A stretch of 59,627 nt of DNA from WHTX01 sp038255145 (GTDB lineage: Bacteria; Actinomycetota; Acidimicrobiia; Acidimicrobiales; CAIXPF01): the NCBI GenBank assembly GCA_038255145.1, contig JBBSLP010000034.1, positions 1-59,627 on the forward strand, given 5' to 3'. Shown one piece after another: positions 42,352 to 50,219 of the stretch. The translations under genes were made by a program, and so were the position numbers. The stretch's first letter is position 1, and each line of letters starts with the position of its first letter. The notes below the pieces were generated by a model that made no database searches, was not told the DNA's origin, and worked only from the letters and a program-made list of their open reading frames with translations.

Positions 42352-43419
42352 TCAGTAGCGGTGGATGACCTCGCGGGCCAGGCGCTCGGCGTACTGCTCG
42401 TGGCCGCCGATGGCGGGGAGGACGACGAGCTCGTCGACACCGGCGGCTTCGAGCCTGCGGATCTGCTCGATGCACTCGTCCGCCGTGCCCACGATGGTGG
42501 TGGCCCGCACCAGGTCGGGGGTGATGAGGGCCCGCTCCTCGTCGAGGAGGTAGGTGCAGTGGCCTTCGTGGATGCGCAGGTGGCGAATGTGCTCGGGGGT
42601 GCGCTCGATCATGGCGCTGTAGCGCTCCCACACGTCGAGCAGGTGCCGGGGTGGTTCGCGGTCGTACTGGCGCACGGTCTCGAAGAGGTAGTGCATGGAG
42701 GAGGCCACGAAGGGGCCGTGATCGGCCAGGACCCGCTCGGAGAGGATGTCCTCGCCAGGGTCGAGGATGATCACGTTGAGCAGGTTGACGAAGGGGAAGG
42801 GCTGGGGCAGGTCGCGACCGACATCCTTGGCCGCCCGTTCCACCGTCTCCCGGGAGCGGGCGATGCTGCGGGGCTCGACGGGCATGGAGATGAAGAGGCC
42901 GTCGCCGTGGACGCCGGCCAGGGCCTGGGCCTTGGGTCCGAAGCCGGAGACGATCATGGGGATGGGTTGGTCGAGCTCGACGAAGCCGCGGTCGGCCATG
43001 AGCAGGCGGGTGGGGGCGGTGACGCCGCGGAAGGTGTACTCGATCTCGTCGCCGTGCAGCAGGCCCCGGATGGCGGCCAGCTCCTCGCCGTAGCGGCGGA
43101 TGGGCAGCGGCTTGATGTTCATGAAGCGGAAGGCACTGTTGCCCGACCCGATGCCGAGGACGAGGCGGCCGGGGGCCAGGGTGGCCACACTGGCGATGCT
43201 GTGGGCGATGACGGGGGCGGGGCGCAGGCCGGCCACGGCGACACCGGTGCCGAGCGTGATGCGACTGGTGCGCTCGGCGGCCATGGCCAGGTAGGCGTAA
43301 CAGTCGCCCCAGATCATCTGGCTGTCGGGGACCCAGACGGAGTCGTAGCCCAGGTCCTCGCAGGTCTTGGCGAAGCCGACGTCGGTCAACTTGGTGGTGA
43401 CGCACATCCCGAAGCGCAC
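42352..43419 (-). CDS. LLM-class (probably F420-dependent) oxidoreductase
   Basis: 355 residues from a GTG at 43419 (VRFGMCVTTKLTDVGFAKTCEDLGYDSVWVPDS). Luciferase-like barrel; ERTSRITLGTGVAVAGLRPAPVIAHSIASVATLAPGRLVLGIGSGNSAFR is the LLM signature, and GFGPKAQALAGVHGDGLFISM follows. Sequence style is that of F420-dependent dehydrogenases such as Mer or FGD relatives, but cofactor choice is inference. Operon partner of the nitroreductase. Confidence 0.85.
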   Translation of the reverse strand: MRFGMCVTTKLTDVGFAKTCEDLGYDSVWVPDSQMIWGDCYAYLAMAAERTSRITLGTGVAVAGLRPAPVIAHSIASVATLAPGRLVLGIGSGNSAFRFMNIKPLPIRRYGEELAAIRGLLHGDEIEYTFRGVTAPTRLLMADRGFVELDQPIPMIVSGFGPKAQALAGVHGDGLFISMPVEPRSIARSRETVERAAKDVGRDLPQPFPFVNLLNVIILDPGEDILSERVLADHGPFVASSMHYLFETVRQYDREPPRHLLDVWERYSAMIERTPEHIRHLRIHEGHCTYLLDEERALITPDLVRATTIVGTADECIEQIRRLEAAGVDELVVLPAIGGHEQYAERLAREVIHRY

Positions 43420-43731
43420 GACGCGGAACCTACCCGCGCCCACCGCCGCCGTGCCCCACTTCGCGCCCCTCCAAGGTCGCCCACCCACAATCCCCTACCC
43501 ATGCCCGCAAACCCCCAGCTCAGCGCCCCATGAGTCCCTCGCGGGGGGTGTAGCTCAGATTCGACGTCGATTCTCAGCTAAGGACGCTGGCAGGAAGGGT
43601 GGGTTGGTGTTGGGGCAGGTAGAGGGCCGTTTTGGGCTCGACTGTCACACCTGGGGTGCAGAATGGGGCTCTGGTCGCTGCCGGCCGTCATCGGCGCTAC
43701 AACCACCTCATTCCTGAGGGACACCCGCGCC
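43420..43731. other. 312-base gap with extragenic repeat copy 2
   Basis: No supported coding frame. The repeat at 43551-43573 is extended on its right by CTCAGCTA (starting at 43573) into an imperfect 30-bp palindrome (43551-43580). The stretch before it (GGGGGTGTAGCTCAG) resembles the 5' end of a tRNA, but no tRNA can be folded. The promoter of the downstream gene is presumably here. Confidence 0.5.
43551..43580. repeat. Extragenic repeat copy 2, extended to an imperfect 30-bp palindrome
   Basis: The first 23 bases are identical to 34334-34356. With the following CTCAGCTA it forms a near-inverted repeat around TCGACGTCGA, differing from a perfect palindrome at a few positions. Confidence 0.7.
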
Positions 43732-44292
43732 ATGGCTGAACTTCCTCCCACCCGGCAATACGGCAACCTGCACCCCGCGACCCGGGCCCGGCTGCACGCC
43801 CGTCACCAGGAGCTCTTCGACGAGGTACGGGCCAAGGACGCCGTCTTGGCAGCCGCGTCCAAGGAACGGCGCCTGCACCTGGCGGAGATGGCCGAGATCC
43901 ACGACCAGCTGCACCCCAAGACGCTGTGGTGCCGGGGACGGAAACCGGCATCGGACCGGCTCACCGACCCCCTCCCCCCCTTGCCGCACGACCCGACCTG
44001 GCTGTGGGGGCGACGCCTTCGGGCCGTCTGCCTGCGACTCCTGCACCGGTGCGGGACCCTGCCGCTACGCCACCTGCACGCACTCCTACACCTGCACGGC
44101 TTCGGCGTGGCCGGAGGACACCCCGTCAAGACCTTGGCCGACGCCATGGGCCACGAGACCGCACACGGCACCACCGAACGCGTCGCCCGTGGCCAGTACC
44201 GCACCACCAGCGCCTACCGGCCACCGCCCCAACGGCAACCGTGGCTCACCGCCGTCATCCTGCCTGACCTCGACGAGCTCGACGCGGGCTGA
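43732..44292 (+). CDS. Hypothetical protein with a possible C-terminal winged-helix domain
   Basis: 186 residues from the ATG at 43732 with a GAGGG site. Not recognised. The N-terminal half is helical and charged (LHPATRARLHARHQELFDEVRAKDAVLAAASKERRLHLAEMAEIHDQLHP), probably a coiled-coil region. The C-terminal part (TLPLRHLHALLHLHGFGVAGGHPVKTLADAMGHETAHGTTERVARGQYRTT) looks like a small helix-turn-helix or winged-helix unit: helix, turn, 'LADAMGHE' recognition-like helix, then a beta wing. Its stop is 17 bases from the end of the convergent Hsp70-FGE gene. A DNA-binding role is inference. Confidence 0.6.
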   Translation: MAELPPTRQYGNLHPATRARLHARHQELFDEVRAKDAVLAAASKERRLHLAEMAEIHDQLHPKTLWCRGRKPASDRLTDPLPPLPHDPTWLWGRRLRAVCLRLLHRCGTLPLRHLHALLHLHGFGVAGGHPVKTLADAMGHETAHGTTERVARGQYRTTSAYRPPPQRQPWLTAVILPDLDELDAG

Positions 44293-44308
44293 CGCCCGCT
44301 GCCCGCCG

Positions 44309-47128
44309 TCAGAGGGCGTCGGCCCGGAACCGGTCGAGGTGCACGTGCACCCCGGGCGACTCCAGGGTCTGCACGAAGAAGCCGACGTCGCCGTCAGAGT
44401 GGTTGGCGCTCATCGCGTAGGGCGCCGCCCCCACGACCTGGCCGTTCACCAGCAGCAACACGTTGTTACCCTGCGTCTCCACCACCAGCTCATCCGGCGC
44501 GTTGGGGTCGGTGATGCGCATCCCCGCCGGCAGCGGCCCGCTCTCCAACGTGCGGAAGGGCAACGTGTCGCGGTGCAGCAGCTCCCACACCCCTCGGCTG
44601 GGATCGATGGTGAAGGCGTAGAAGTTCTCCTCCCGCGCCCCCGACAACCCCATCTGGCTCCGGTCGAAGGGATGGGCCCGGAACACGATCCCGTACCGGT
44701 ACGAGCCCGGCCCCTTGGAGCGCAGCGTGTACGCATCCAGCGTCAGCCGGGTGTTGACGTAGTCGACCCCCCGCAGCACCAACTGGGTCTGGCCCGGCGC
44801 CGTCAGGTCGACGTGGTACGAGGTCGGCCCGTGGTAACCCACCACGGTGCCCTTGGCCGACTGGTCGGCGTTGGGGGCCTTGGGCCAGCCGCTGCCGTCG
44901 TCGGTGAAGTCGTCGTCGAACAGGCCCCCGGCCGGCGTGGGCGCCGTGCTCGTCGTTGCCGACACCTGGTTGGCGTCGATCTCGATGTCCGAGCGGAACT
45001 GGTGGGCGGGCAGGGCGGGATCGACCACGTCGGCCGTACACCGGAACCCCGTCTCCGACAGCACCGAGCGGTTGGCAGGATCGACCGCCTCGCGGTCCAG
45101 GGCCCCGTTCTGCACCAGGCCGTCGCGCCCACCCCGGCGCACCACGTTCTGGCCCGTCACCGGTTCGAAGGGCTGCTCGACCCACTCCCACACGTTGCCC
45201 ACCAGGTCGTCCACGCCCGTGGCCGTCGCTGCCCCGGGGATGGAGCCCACGGCATGGGTGCCGGTCAGGGGCAGCGGCACCGCCGCGGGGTCGGCCCCCC
45301 ACGGGTAGAGACGACCGTCGAGGCCCCGAGCGGCGGCCTCCCACTCGGCCTCGATGGGCAGGCGCTTGCTCAACGCCGAGCAGTAGGCGTCGGCCCACTG
45401 CCAGCTGACCCCCGTCACCGGGTGGTCCTCGAGCCCGGCCGGCGCAGCCCGGCTGTCCCAACCCACGGGCCGCTGCACCCCTTCCACCTGCTGGAGGAAG
45501 GCGGCGTAGTCCGAACCCGTCACCTCTCGCCTGTCGATGAAGAACTCGGCCAGATCGGCGGTGCGCCCGGCCGTGCCGATGGGGTACAACCCGGCGGGGA
45601 TGGCCACCATGTCCACGCCCGAGGCCAGCACCACGGGCAACGTCGGCGACGGCCCCTCCCGGCTGTCGTCGAGGCCTACGGCCACGGCTCCGCCCACGGT
45701 CGTGCTGTCGGCGGGCGTGGCCAACGAGTTGTCGTCCTCCCGGGTGACCAGCCAGAACAGCAGAGGGGCGAGGACGAGCACGGCGAGCACACCGATGGCC
45801 AGGGCCACGCCCCGACGACGGCCTGCACCGGCCGGCGCCGGCGGGGTGGGCTGGCGCGGCCCCGAGGCCCCCGGGGGCGGCGATCCCGACGGGGGCCCGC
45901 CGGGCGCCGCTGACGCCGCCGCGGCCGGGCCTGCGGCCTTGGCCGCCGCCGGGGCAGCCGACGCCACCGCGGCACCGGCCACCCCGGCACCGACCAGTGC
46001 GGCTCCAGCCAACCCCTCCGGACCAGGAGAGGGCGCCGGGGCGGCGACAGGGCCGGCCATGGGCCACCGGGCCGCGCCCCGGCACACCGCGTAGGTGGGA
46101 TCGGACTTCTTGAGCGTGGCCTGGGGCACCTCGGCCGCCACCAGGGACGGCACCAGCTGCAGCCGGGACGAGCCCCCGAGCAGCAGCACCGTGCCCAGAT
46201 CGGCCGGCGTCACCCCCGCCGATCGCACCGATCGCCGGAACGCACCCAGGGCCTCGAGCAGGGCAGGCCGCACCATGAGGTCGAACTCGGCCCGGCTCAC
46301 CGGCACCGAGCTGTCGATGCCCGGCAGCAGCACGGGGACCTCGACCTCGTCCGTCGAGCTCAGCGCCTCCTTGGCGGCCACGCACTGCTGGCGCAGGCCA
46401 CGGAAGGCGGCCTCGACGTGGGGGGCGACGTCGACGCCTTCGGGCAGGTCCACCCCCACCCGCTGGGTGACGTGGAACAACAGGGCCTCGTCGAACTCGT
46501 CGCCGCCGAGGTGCTCGACGCGCTCGGGGCGCCCGGCCAGCTCGTAGCCCCCGGGCACGACGCGCAGCACGGCGGCCTCGAAGGACCCGCCCAGGTCGAA
46601 GGTGCCCACCCAGGGCCCACCGGTGGTGGAGGAATCGGCCACACCAGGGCCGGGCACGCCCAGCACGTGGAACGCCGCGGCCTGCGGCTCGGTGACCAGC
46701 ACCACCTGGGGGATGCCCGAGCGGCGCACGGCGTCGGACAGGCGGTCCAGCCGGGCCTGGCTCCAACCCGCGGGGTAGGTGACCACGGTGCGGGCCGGCG
46801 GCTCCCCCTCACGCTCGCTCACCCGACCCACGACCCAGGAGAGCAGGGCCGCGGTCAGGTCCTCGGGGGTGGAGACGACGTCGCCCAGCACCACCGGTCC
46901 CGGATCGCCGAAACGACGCTTGAGGCCGCGGACCAGGCGCCCGGGCTCGCTGGCGCCGGCCGACTCGGCCGCCTCGCCGAAGATGAGGACGCCGTCGGCC
47001 CGGGCGAAGACGACGGCGGGCACGGCGCCCGAGCGGCTGCCCAGGGTCACCACCTCGGTGGTGCCGTCACGGCCCACTGCGGCAGCCACCGAAGTGGTCC
47101 CCATGTCGATGCCCAGCTGGTAGGTCAT
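44309..47128 (-). CDS. Hsp70-ATPase / transmembrane / FGE-fold fusion protein (second of a tandem pair)
   Basis: 939 residues from the ATG at 47128 (GGAGAGG site). Residues 1-355 are an Hsp70/actin-type ATPase: phosphate-1 GIDMGTTSVAAAV, phosphate-2 DLGGSFEAAVL (altered from DLGGGTFD), adenosine loop VLLLGGSSRLQLV. Residues 360-437 are Ala/Pro/Gly-rich, RRR precedes a single membrane helix at 440-461, so the ATPase is inside and the rest outside. Residues 504-700 are an FGE/SUMF1 (C-type-lectin-like) domain: MVAIPAGLYPIGTAG, DHPVTGVSWQWADAYCSALSKRLPIEAEWEAAARG, LVGNVWEWVEQPF and GFRCTA. The cysteine pair of catalytic formylglycine enzymes is missing. Residues 733-939 look like a beta-sandwich (LamG/DUF1080-like). 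No Hsp70 peptide-binding domain. Confidence 0.88.
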   Translation of the reverse strand: MTYQLGIDMGTTSVAAAVGRDGTTEVVTLGSRSGAVPAVVFARADGVLIFGEAAESAGASEPGRLVRGLKRRFGDPGPVVLGDVVSTPEDLTAALLSWVVGRVSEREGEPPARTVVTYPAGWSQARLDRLSDAVRRSGIPQVVLVTEPQAAAFHVLGVPGPGVADSSTTGGPWVGTFDLGGSFEAAVLRVVPGGYELAGRPERVEHLGGDEFDEALLFHVTQRVGVDLPEGVDVAPHVEAAFRGLRQQCVAAKEALSSTDEVEVPVLLPGIDSSVPVSRAEFDLMVRPALLEALGAFRRSVRSAGVTPADLGTVLLLGGSSRLQLVPSLVAAEVPQATLKKSDPTYAVCRGAARWPMAGPVAAPAPSPGPEGLAGAALVGAGVAGAAVASAAPAAAKAAGPAAAASAAPGGPPSGSPPPGASGPRQPTPPAPAGAGRRRGVALAIGVLAVLVLAPLLFWLVTREDDNSLATPADSTTVGGAVAVGLDDSREGPSPTLPVVLASGVDMVAIPAGLYPIGTAGRTADLAEFFIDRREVTGSDYAAFLQQVEGVQRPVGWDSRAAPAGLEDHPVTGVSWQWADAYCSALSKRLPIEAEWEAAARGLDGRLYPWGADPAAVPLPLTGTHAVGSIPGAATATGVDDLVGNVWEWVEQPFEPVTGQNVVRRGGRDGLVQNGALDREAVDPANRSVLSETGFRCTADVVDPALPAHQFRSDIEIDANQVSATTSTAPTPAGGLFDDDFTDDGSGWPKAPNADQSAKGTVVGYHGPTSYHVDLTAPGQTQLVLRGVDYVNTRLTLDAYTLRSKGPGSYRYGIVFRAHPFDRSQMGLSGAREENFYAFTIDPSRGVWELLHRDTLPFRTLESGPLPAGMRITDPNAPDELVVETQGNNVLLLVNGQVVGAAPYAMSANHSDGDVGFFVQTLESPGVHVHLDRFRADAL

Positions 47129-47157
47129 GGCCTCTCCCCCCGCTCCCAGGCCCTTGC

Positions 47158-50094
47158 TCAGCCGGCCAGGTTGGCGACGCGGAGCAACTCGAAGTGCATG
47201 TGCTTCTCCACCGCTCCCGGCGCCAACTGCAGGATGAAGCCCACGCCGCCACCGGTCAGGCCGGGGATGGGCTGGCGGGGCAGGACCTGGGTGTTGCCGA
47301 TCCAGAAGGTGTACTCGTCGCCCGACATGTCGATGCGCAGCCGGGCCGTGGCCGGGATGGCCTGCGTGCTGATGGCGATGATCGTCTCGCTGCCGTCGGC
47401 CTGGTGCACGTAGACCCGCCACTGGCTGGTCTCGGGGTTGACCTGGAAGGCCAGGTACGAGGTGGCCTTGCCCGGTGCGGCCGGGTCGGCGGCGGCCCGG
47501 GCCACCAGCCCGTACCAGAACTCGCCACCCTCACCCTCGGTCTCGAGTTGGCGGAACCGACGCACCTGGGTCTCGACCCGCACCGGCAGGGCGGCGGGGA
47601 TCTGGGTGCCCTGCAGGGCGATGATGGGGTCGGTGGAACCGCCCCGGGCGTCGAGGTGGTACGACGCCGCGTTGCCCAGCTCGGCCGGCTCGGGGTGCCA
47701 CCCGCTGTAGCCGTTGGTCGACGCGCCCCGGAGGAAGCCGATGTTGCCCGGGTCGGAGAAGTCGGTGGAGATGATCTCACCGGGCTGCAACGTGGAGTCG
47801 GGCAGTGCCGGCGCCTCCGCGGGCCGATCGAAGGTGTTGAAGTCGCCGAGAGGGCGGACCACGGCGTCGACGGACGCCGCGCAGCGGAAGCCGGCGGCCA
47901 ACCGCGACCGGGCGGGGTCGATCCACAGCCGGGTGCCGTTGGTACCGCCGAAGCCGTCCTTGCCCGGGCTGCGCAGCATCACGTAGCCGGCCCGCTCGGG
48001 CTCCGTCGGCGGCGACACCCACTCCCAGGCGTTGCCGTACAGGTCGTGCACGCCGAACCCGCTCACGTTGGCGGCGAAGGCGGGATCTCCGATGGCGTAG
48101 GTACCGGAGCGGGGAAGCATGACCGCCCCCTCGCCACGGGCCACCTTGCCCCACGGGTAGGGCAGGTTCTCCGGCCCCCGGGCCGCGACCTCGAACTCGA
48201 CCTCCGACGGCAGGCGCTTGCCCAGCGCCTGGCAGTAGGCGGCCGCCCATTCGAGGGACACCCCTTCGACGGGGTGCTGGTCGGTGACACCGGCGCCGGC
48301 GTCGGTGCCGTTCCAGCCGCTCGGCGGGTCGGCCTGGGCATCGACGACGAACTTGCGGTAGTCCCCCACCGACACCTCGTTGGTGTCGAGGTAGTAGGGC
48401 TCGAGGGTGACCTGGCGCTGGCGCAGCTCACCGAAGATGGGGTTCTCCTCACCGATGGAGTAGTCGCCCCCGGGGATGGCGGTCATGGCCGAGGCCGCGA
48501 AGGTGGCGGGGTCGGTCTCGGCCGCCAGCAGCGTGGTGCTCTCGGCGGGGACCCCGGTGTCTGCCGGCGAGGCTTCGTCGTCGTTGCCCCCACCCCGCAG
48601 GGTCAGGGCGCCGACGATGACCGCGGCCAGCACGACCACGGCCCCGCCCACCAGGGCCAGGCGACGACGCCCACCGCCGCCACCGTCGTGCAGGCGCACC
48701 GATTCGACCAGGTCGCCATCGCCACCGCGGCGCGAACCCCCAGCCGAGGACGGGACCGGAGGTGGTCCGCCAGCCGCGCCTCGTCCGGCACCCGGGGGCG
48801 GGGCACCCGGCGCCGGCCCACCCGGACCACCGGGCGCGACGGTCGGCGCCCCCGGAGCGGCGGCGCGGGCCACGGGGAGGGGAGGCAGGGGAGCGCCCGA
48901 CGCCCCGACGGGCGGGGCCGGAGCGGCGCCGGCACCGGGGTGGGCGGGGATGGTCCCACCGATGGCCACCGGACCACTGCCCGGGCGGGCCCCGGGGCCC
49001 GATGCGCCGGGGCCGGCAGCTCGGGCCTGCTCACGACGGGCTGCGGCCTGCAGGGCGTTGCCCCGGGCCACGGCGAACACGGGATCGATGTCCGAGGTGA
49101 CGGGGACGGCGAACTCGTGGCGCAGCATGTCGGCCACGAGGGGGATGCGCGACGAGCCCCCGACCAGGAGCACGGCGTCGAGGTCGGTGGGGGCGACGCC
49201 GGCCAGTTCGACGGCCTCGCGGGTGACCCGCAGGGTGGCCTCGACCTGGTCGCGGATCATGTCCTCGAACTCGCTGCGGGTCAGCCGCACCGTCTGGTCG
49301 ATCCCGGGCAGGAGCACGGGGATGGCCGCCGAGGACTCGCTGCTCAGCAGCTCCTTGGCCTCGACCGCGGCCCGACGCAGGGCGTAGAGGGGGCGCAGGT
49401 AGGCGGGGTCCTCGTCGGCGCCCGGGGGCAGGGGCTGGCCCAGCGCCCGCATGGTGTGGCCCAACACGGCCTCGTCGAAGTCGACGCCGCCCAGGTGCTC
49501 GATGCCGGTCGAGTCGCCCATCAGCTCGAAGCCGTCGTTCGTCTTGCGCAGCACGGCGGCGTCGAAGGTGCCGCCGCCGAGGTCGTAGACGGCCAGGGTG
49601 GCCCCGGCCGGGACCCGGCGCTGCGACGCGTAGAACAGTGCCGCCGCCGCGGGCTCGGTGATGGTCGTGGCCCGCGACAGGTCGGCCAGGCGCAGGGCCT
49701 GTCCGAAAAGCTCCTGCTTGTAGGGGCCCCAGTTGGCGGGGTGGGAGGCGACGACGAACTCGGGCTCCTCGCCCTCGCGCTCGACGACCTGCTGGACGAC
49801 CCAGCTCAACATCTTGGCGATGAGCATCTCGGCGGAGTAGGGCGAGCCCCGCACCAGCAGGGGGACGGGGTCACCCAGGCGGCGCTTGAAGTGCCGGGCT
49901 GCGGCCGACGGGTCGGTCAGCGCCTGGCGGGCGGCGGCGTCACCGACGACCAGCTGGAAGTCACGGGTGACGAAGAGGATGGACGGGACGCTGTCGGACA
50001 GCGAACCGAGGCCGACCACCTCGACAGCACTTTCCCGCACGATGGCGGCGGCCGTCGACGTCGTGCCGACATCGATCCCCAGGCAGTACCCCAC
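47158..50094 (-). CDS. Hsp70-ATPase / transmembrane / FGE-fold fusion protein (first of a tandem pair)
   Basis: 978 residues from a GTG at 50094 with GGGAGGAG upstream. Same plan as the next gene. ATPase 1-350: GIDVGTTSTAAAI, canonical phosphate-2 DLGGGTFDAAVL (171-182), adenosine loop VLLVGGSSRIPLV (308-320). Linker 352-475 is Pro/Gly/Ala-rich; RRR precedes the membrane helix 479-499. FGE-fold domain about 538-740: MTAIPGGDYSIGEE, YLDTNEVSVGDYRKFV, HPVEGVSLEWAAAYCQALGKRLPSEVEFEVAARG, LYGNAWEWVSPP, AGFRCAAS. No catalytic Cys pair. C-terminal beta-rich domain 770-978 ending in an EKHMHFELLRV strand. The nucleotide site is better kept than in the paralogue, so this one is more likely to hydrolyse ATP. 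The two genes are 29 bases apart. Confidence 0.88.
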   Translation of the reverse strand: MGYCLGIDVGTTSTAAAIVRESAVEVVGLGSLSDSVPSILFVTRDFQLVVGDAAARQALTDPSAAARHFKRRLGDPVPLLVRGSPYSAEMLIAKMLSWVVQQVVEREGEEPEFVVASHPANWGPYKQELFGQALRLADLSRATTITEPAAAALFYASQRRVPAGATLAVYDLGGGTFDAAVLRKTNDGFELMGDSTGIEHLGGVDFDEAVLGHTMRALGQPLPPGADEDPAYLRPLYALRRAAVEAKELLSSESSAAIPVLLPGIDQTVRLTRSEFEDMIRDQVEATLRVTREAVELAGVAPTDLDAVLLVGGSSRIPLVADMLRHEFAVPVTSDIDPVFAVARGNALQAAARREQARAAGPGASGPGARPGSGPVAIGGTIPAHPGAGAAPAPPVGASGAPLPPLPVARAAAPGAPTVAPGGPGGPAPGAPPPGAGRGAAGGPPPVPSSAGGSRRGGDGDLVESVRLHDGGGGGRRRLALVGGAVVVLAAVIVGALTLRGGGNDDEASPADTGVPAESTTLLAAETDPATFAASAMTAIPGGDYSIGEENPIFGELRQRQVTLEPYYLDTNEVSVGDYRKFVVDAQADPPSGWNGTDAGAGVTDQHPVEGVSLEWAAAYCQALGKRLPSEVEFEVAARGPENLPYPWGKVARGEGAVMLPRSGTYAIGDPAFAANVSGFGVHDLYGNAWEWVSPPTEPERAGYVMLRSPGKDGFGGTNGTRLWIDPARSRLAAGFRCAASVDAVVRPLGDFNTFDRPAEAPALPDSTLQPGEIISTDFSDPGNIGFLRGASTNGYSGWHPEPAELGNAASYHLDARGGSTDPIIALQGTQIPAALPVRVETQVRRFRQLETEGEGGEFWYGLVARAAADPAAPGKATSYLAFQVNPETSQWRVYVHQADGSETIIAISTQAIPATARLRIDMSGDEYTFWIGNTQVLPRQPIPGLTGGGVGFILQLAPGAVEKHMHFELLRVANLAG

Positions 50095-50179
50095 CTTCGC
50101 TCCTCCCTGGCCCACACCTGTTGGGCGACGCACGTCATTCTTCCAGACTCAGGGGTCCGCCCACGTCGGGGAGAACCCC

Positions 50180-50207
50180 CATCCCCGCTGCCGCCCACCG
50201 GGGGATG
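50180..50207 (-). terminator. Possible hairpin after the CoA-transferase gene
   Basis: CATCCCC at 50180-50186 pairs with GGGGATG at 50201-50207. It lies 13 bases after the stop of the CoA-transferase gene and before the Hsp70-FGE pair, so the pair may have its own promoter. The stem is short. Confidence 0.4.
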
Positions 50208-50219
50208 CCGGCGCCGCCC

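Noticed and set aside
43544..43617. Possible tRNA starting GGGGGTGTAGCTCAG
   Set aside because: Only the first 15 bases look like a tRNA; no anticodon arm, T arm or matching acceptor strand can be folded downstream.
44309..50094. Diversity-generating retroelement suggested by the C-type-lectin-like FGE folds
   Set aside because: No reverse transcriptase and no template/variable repeat pair is visible.
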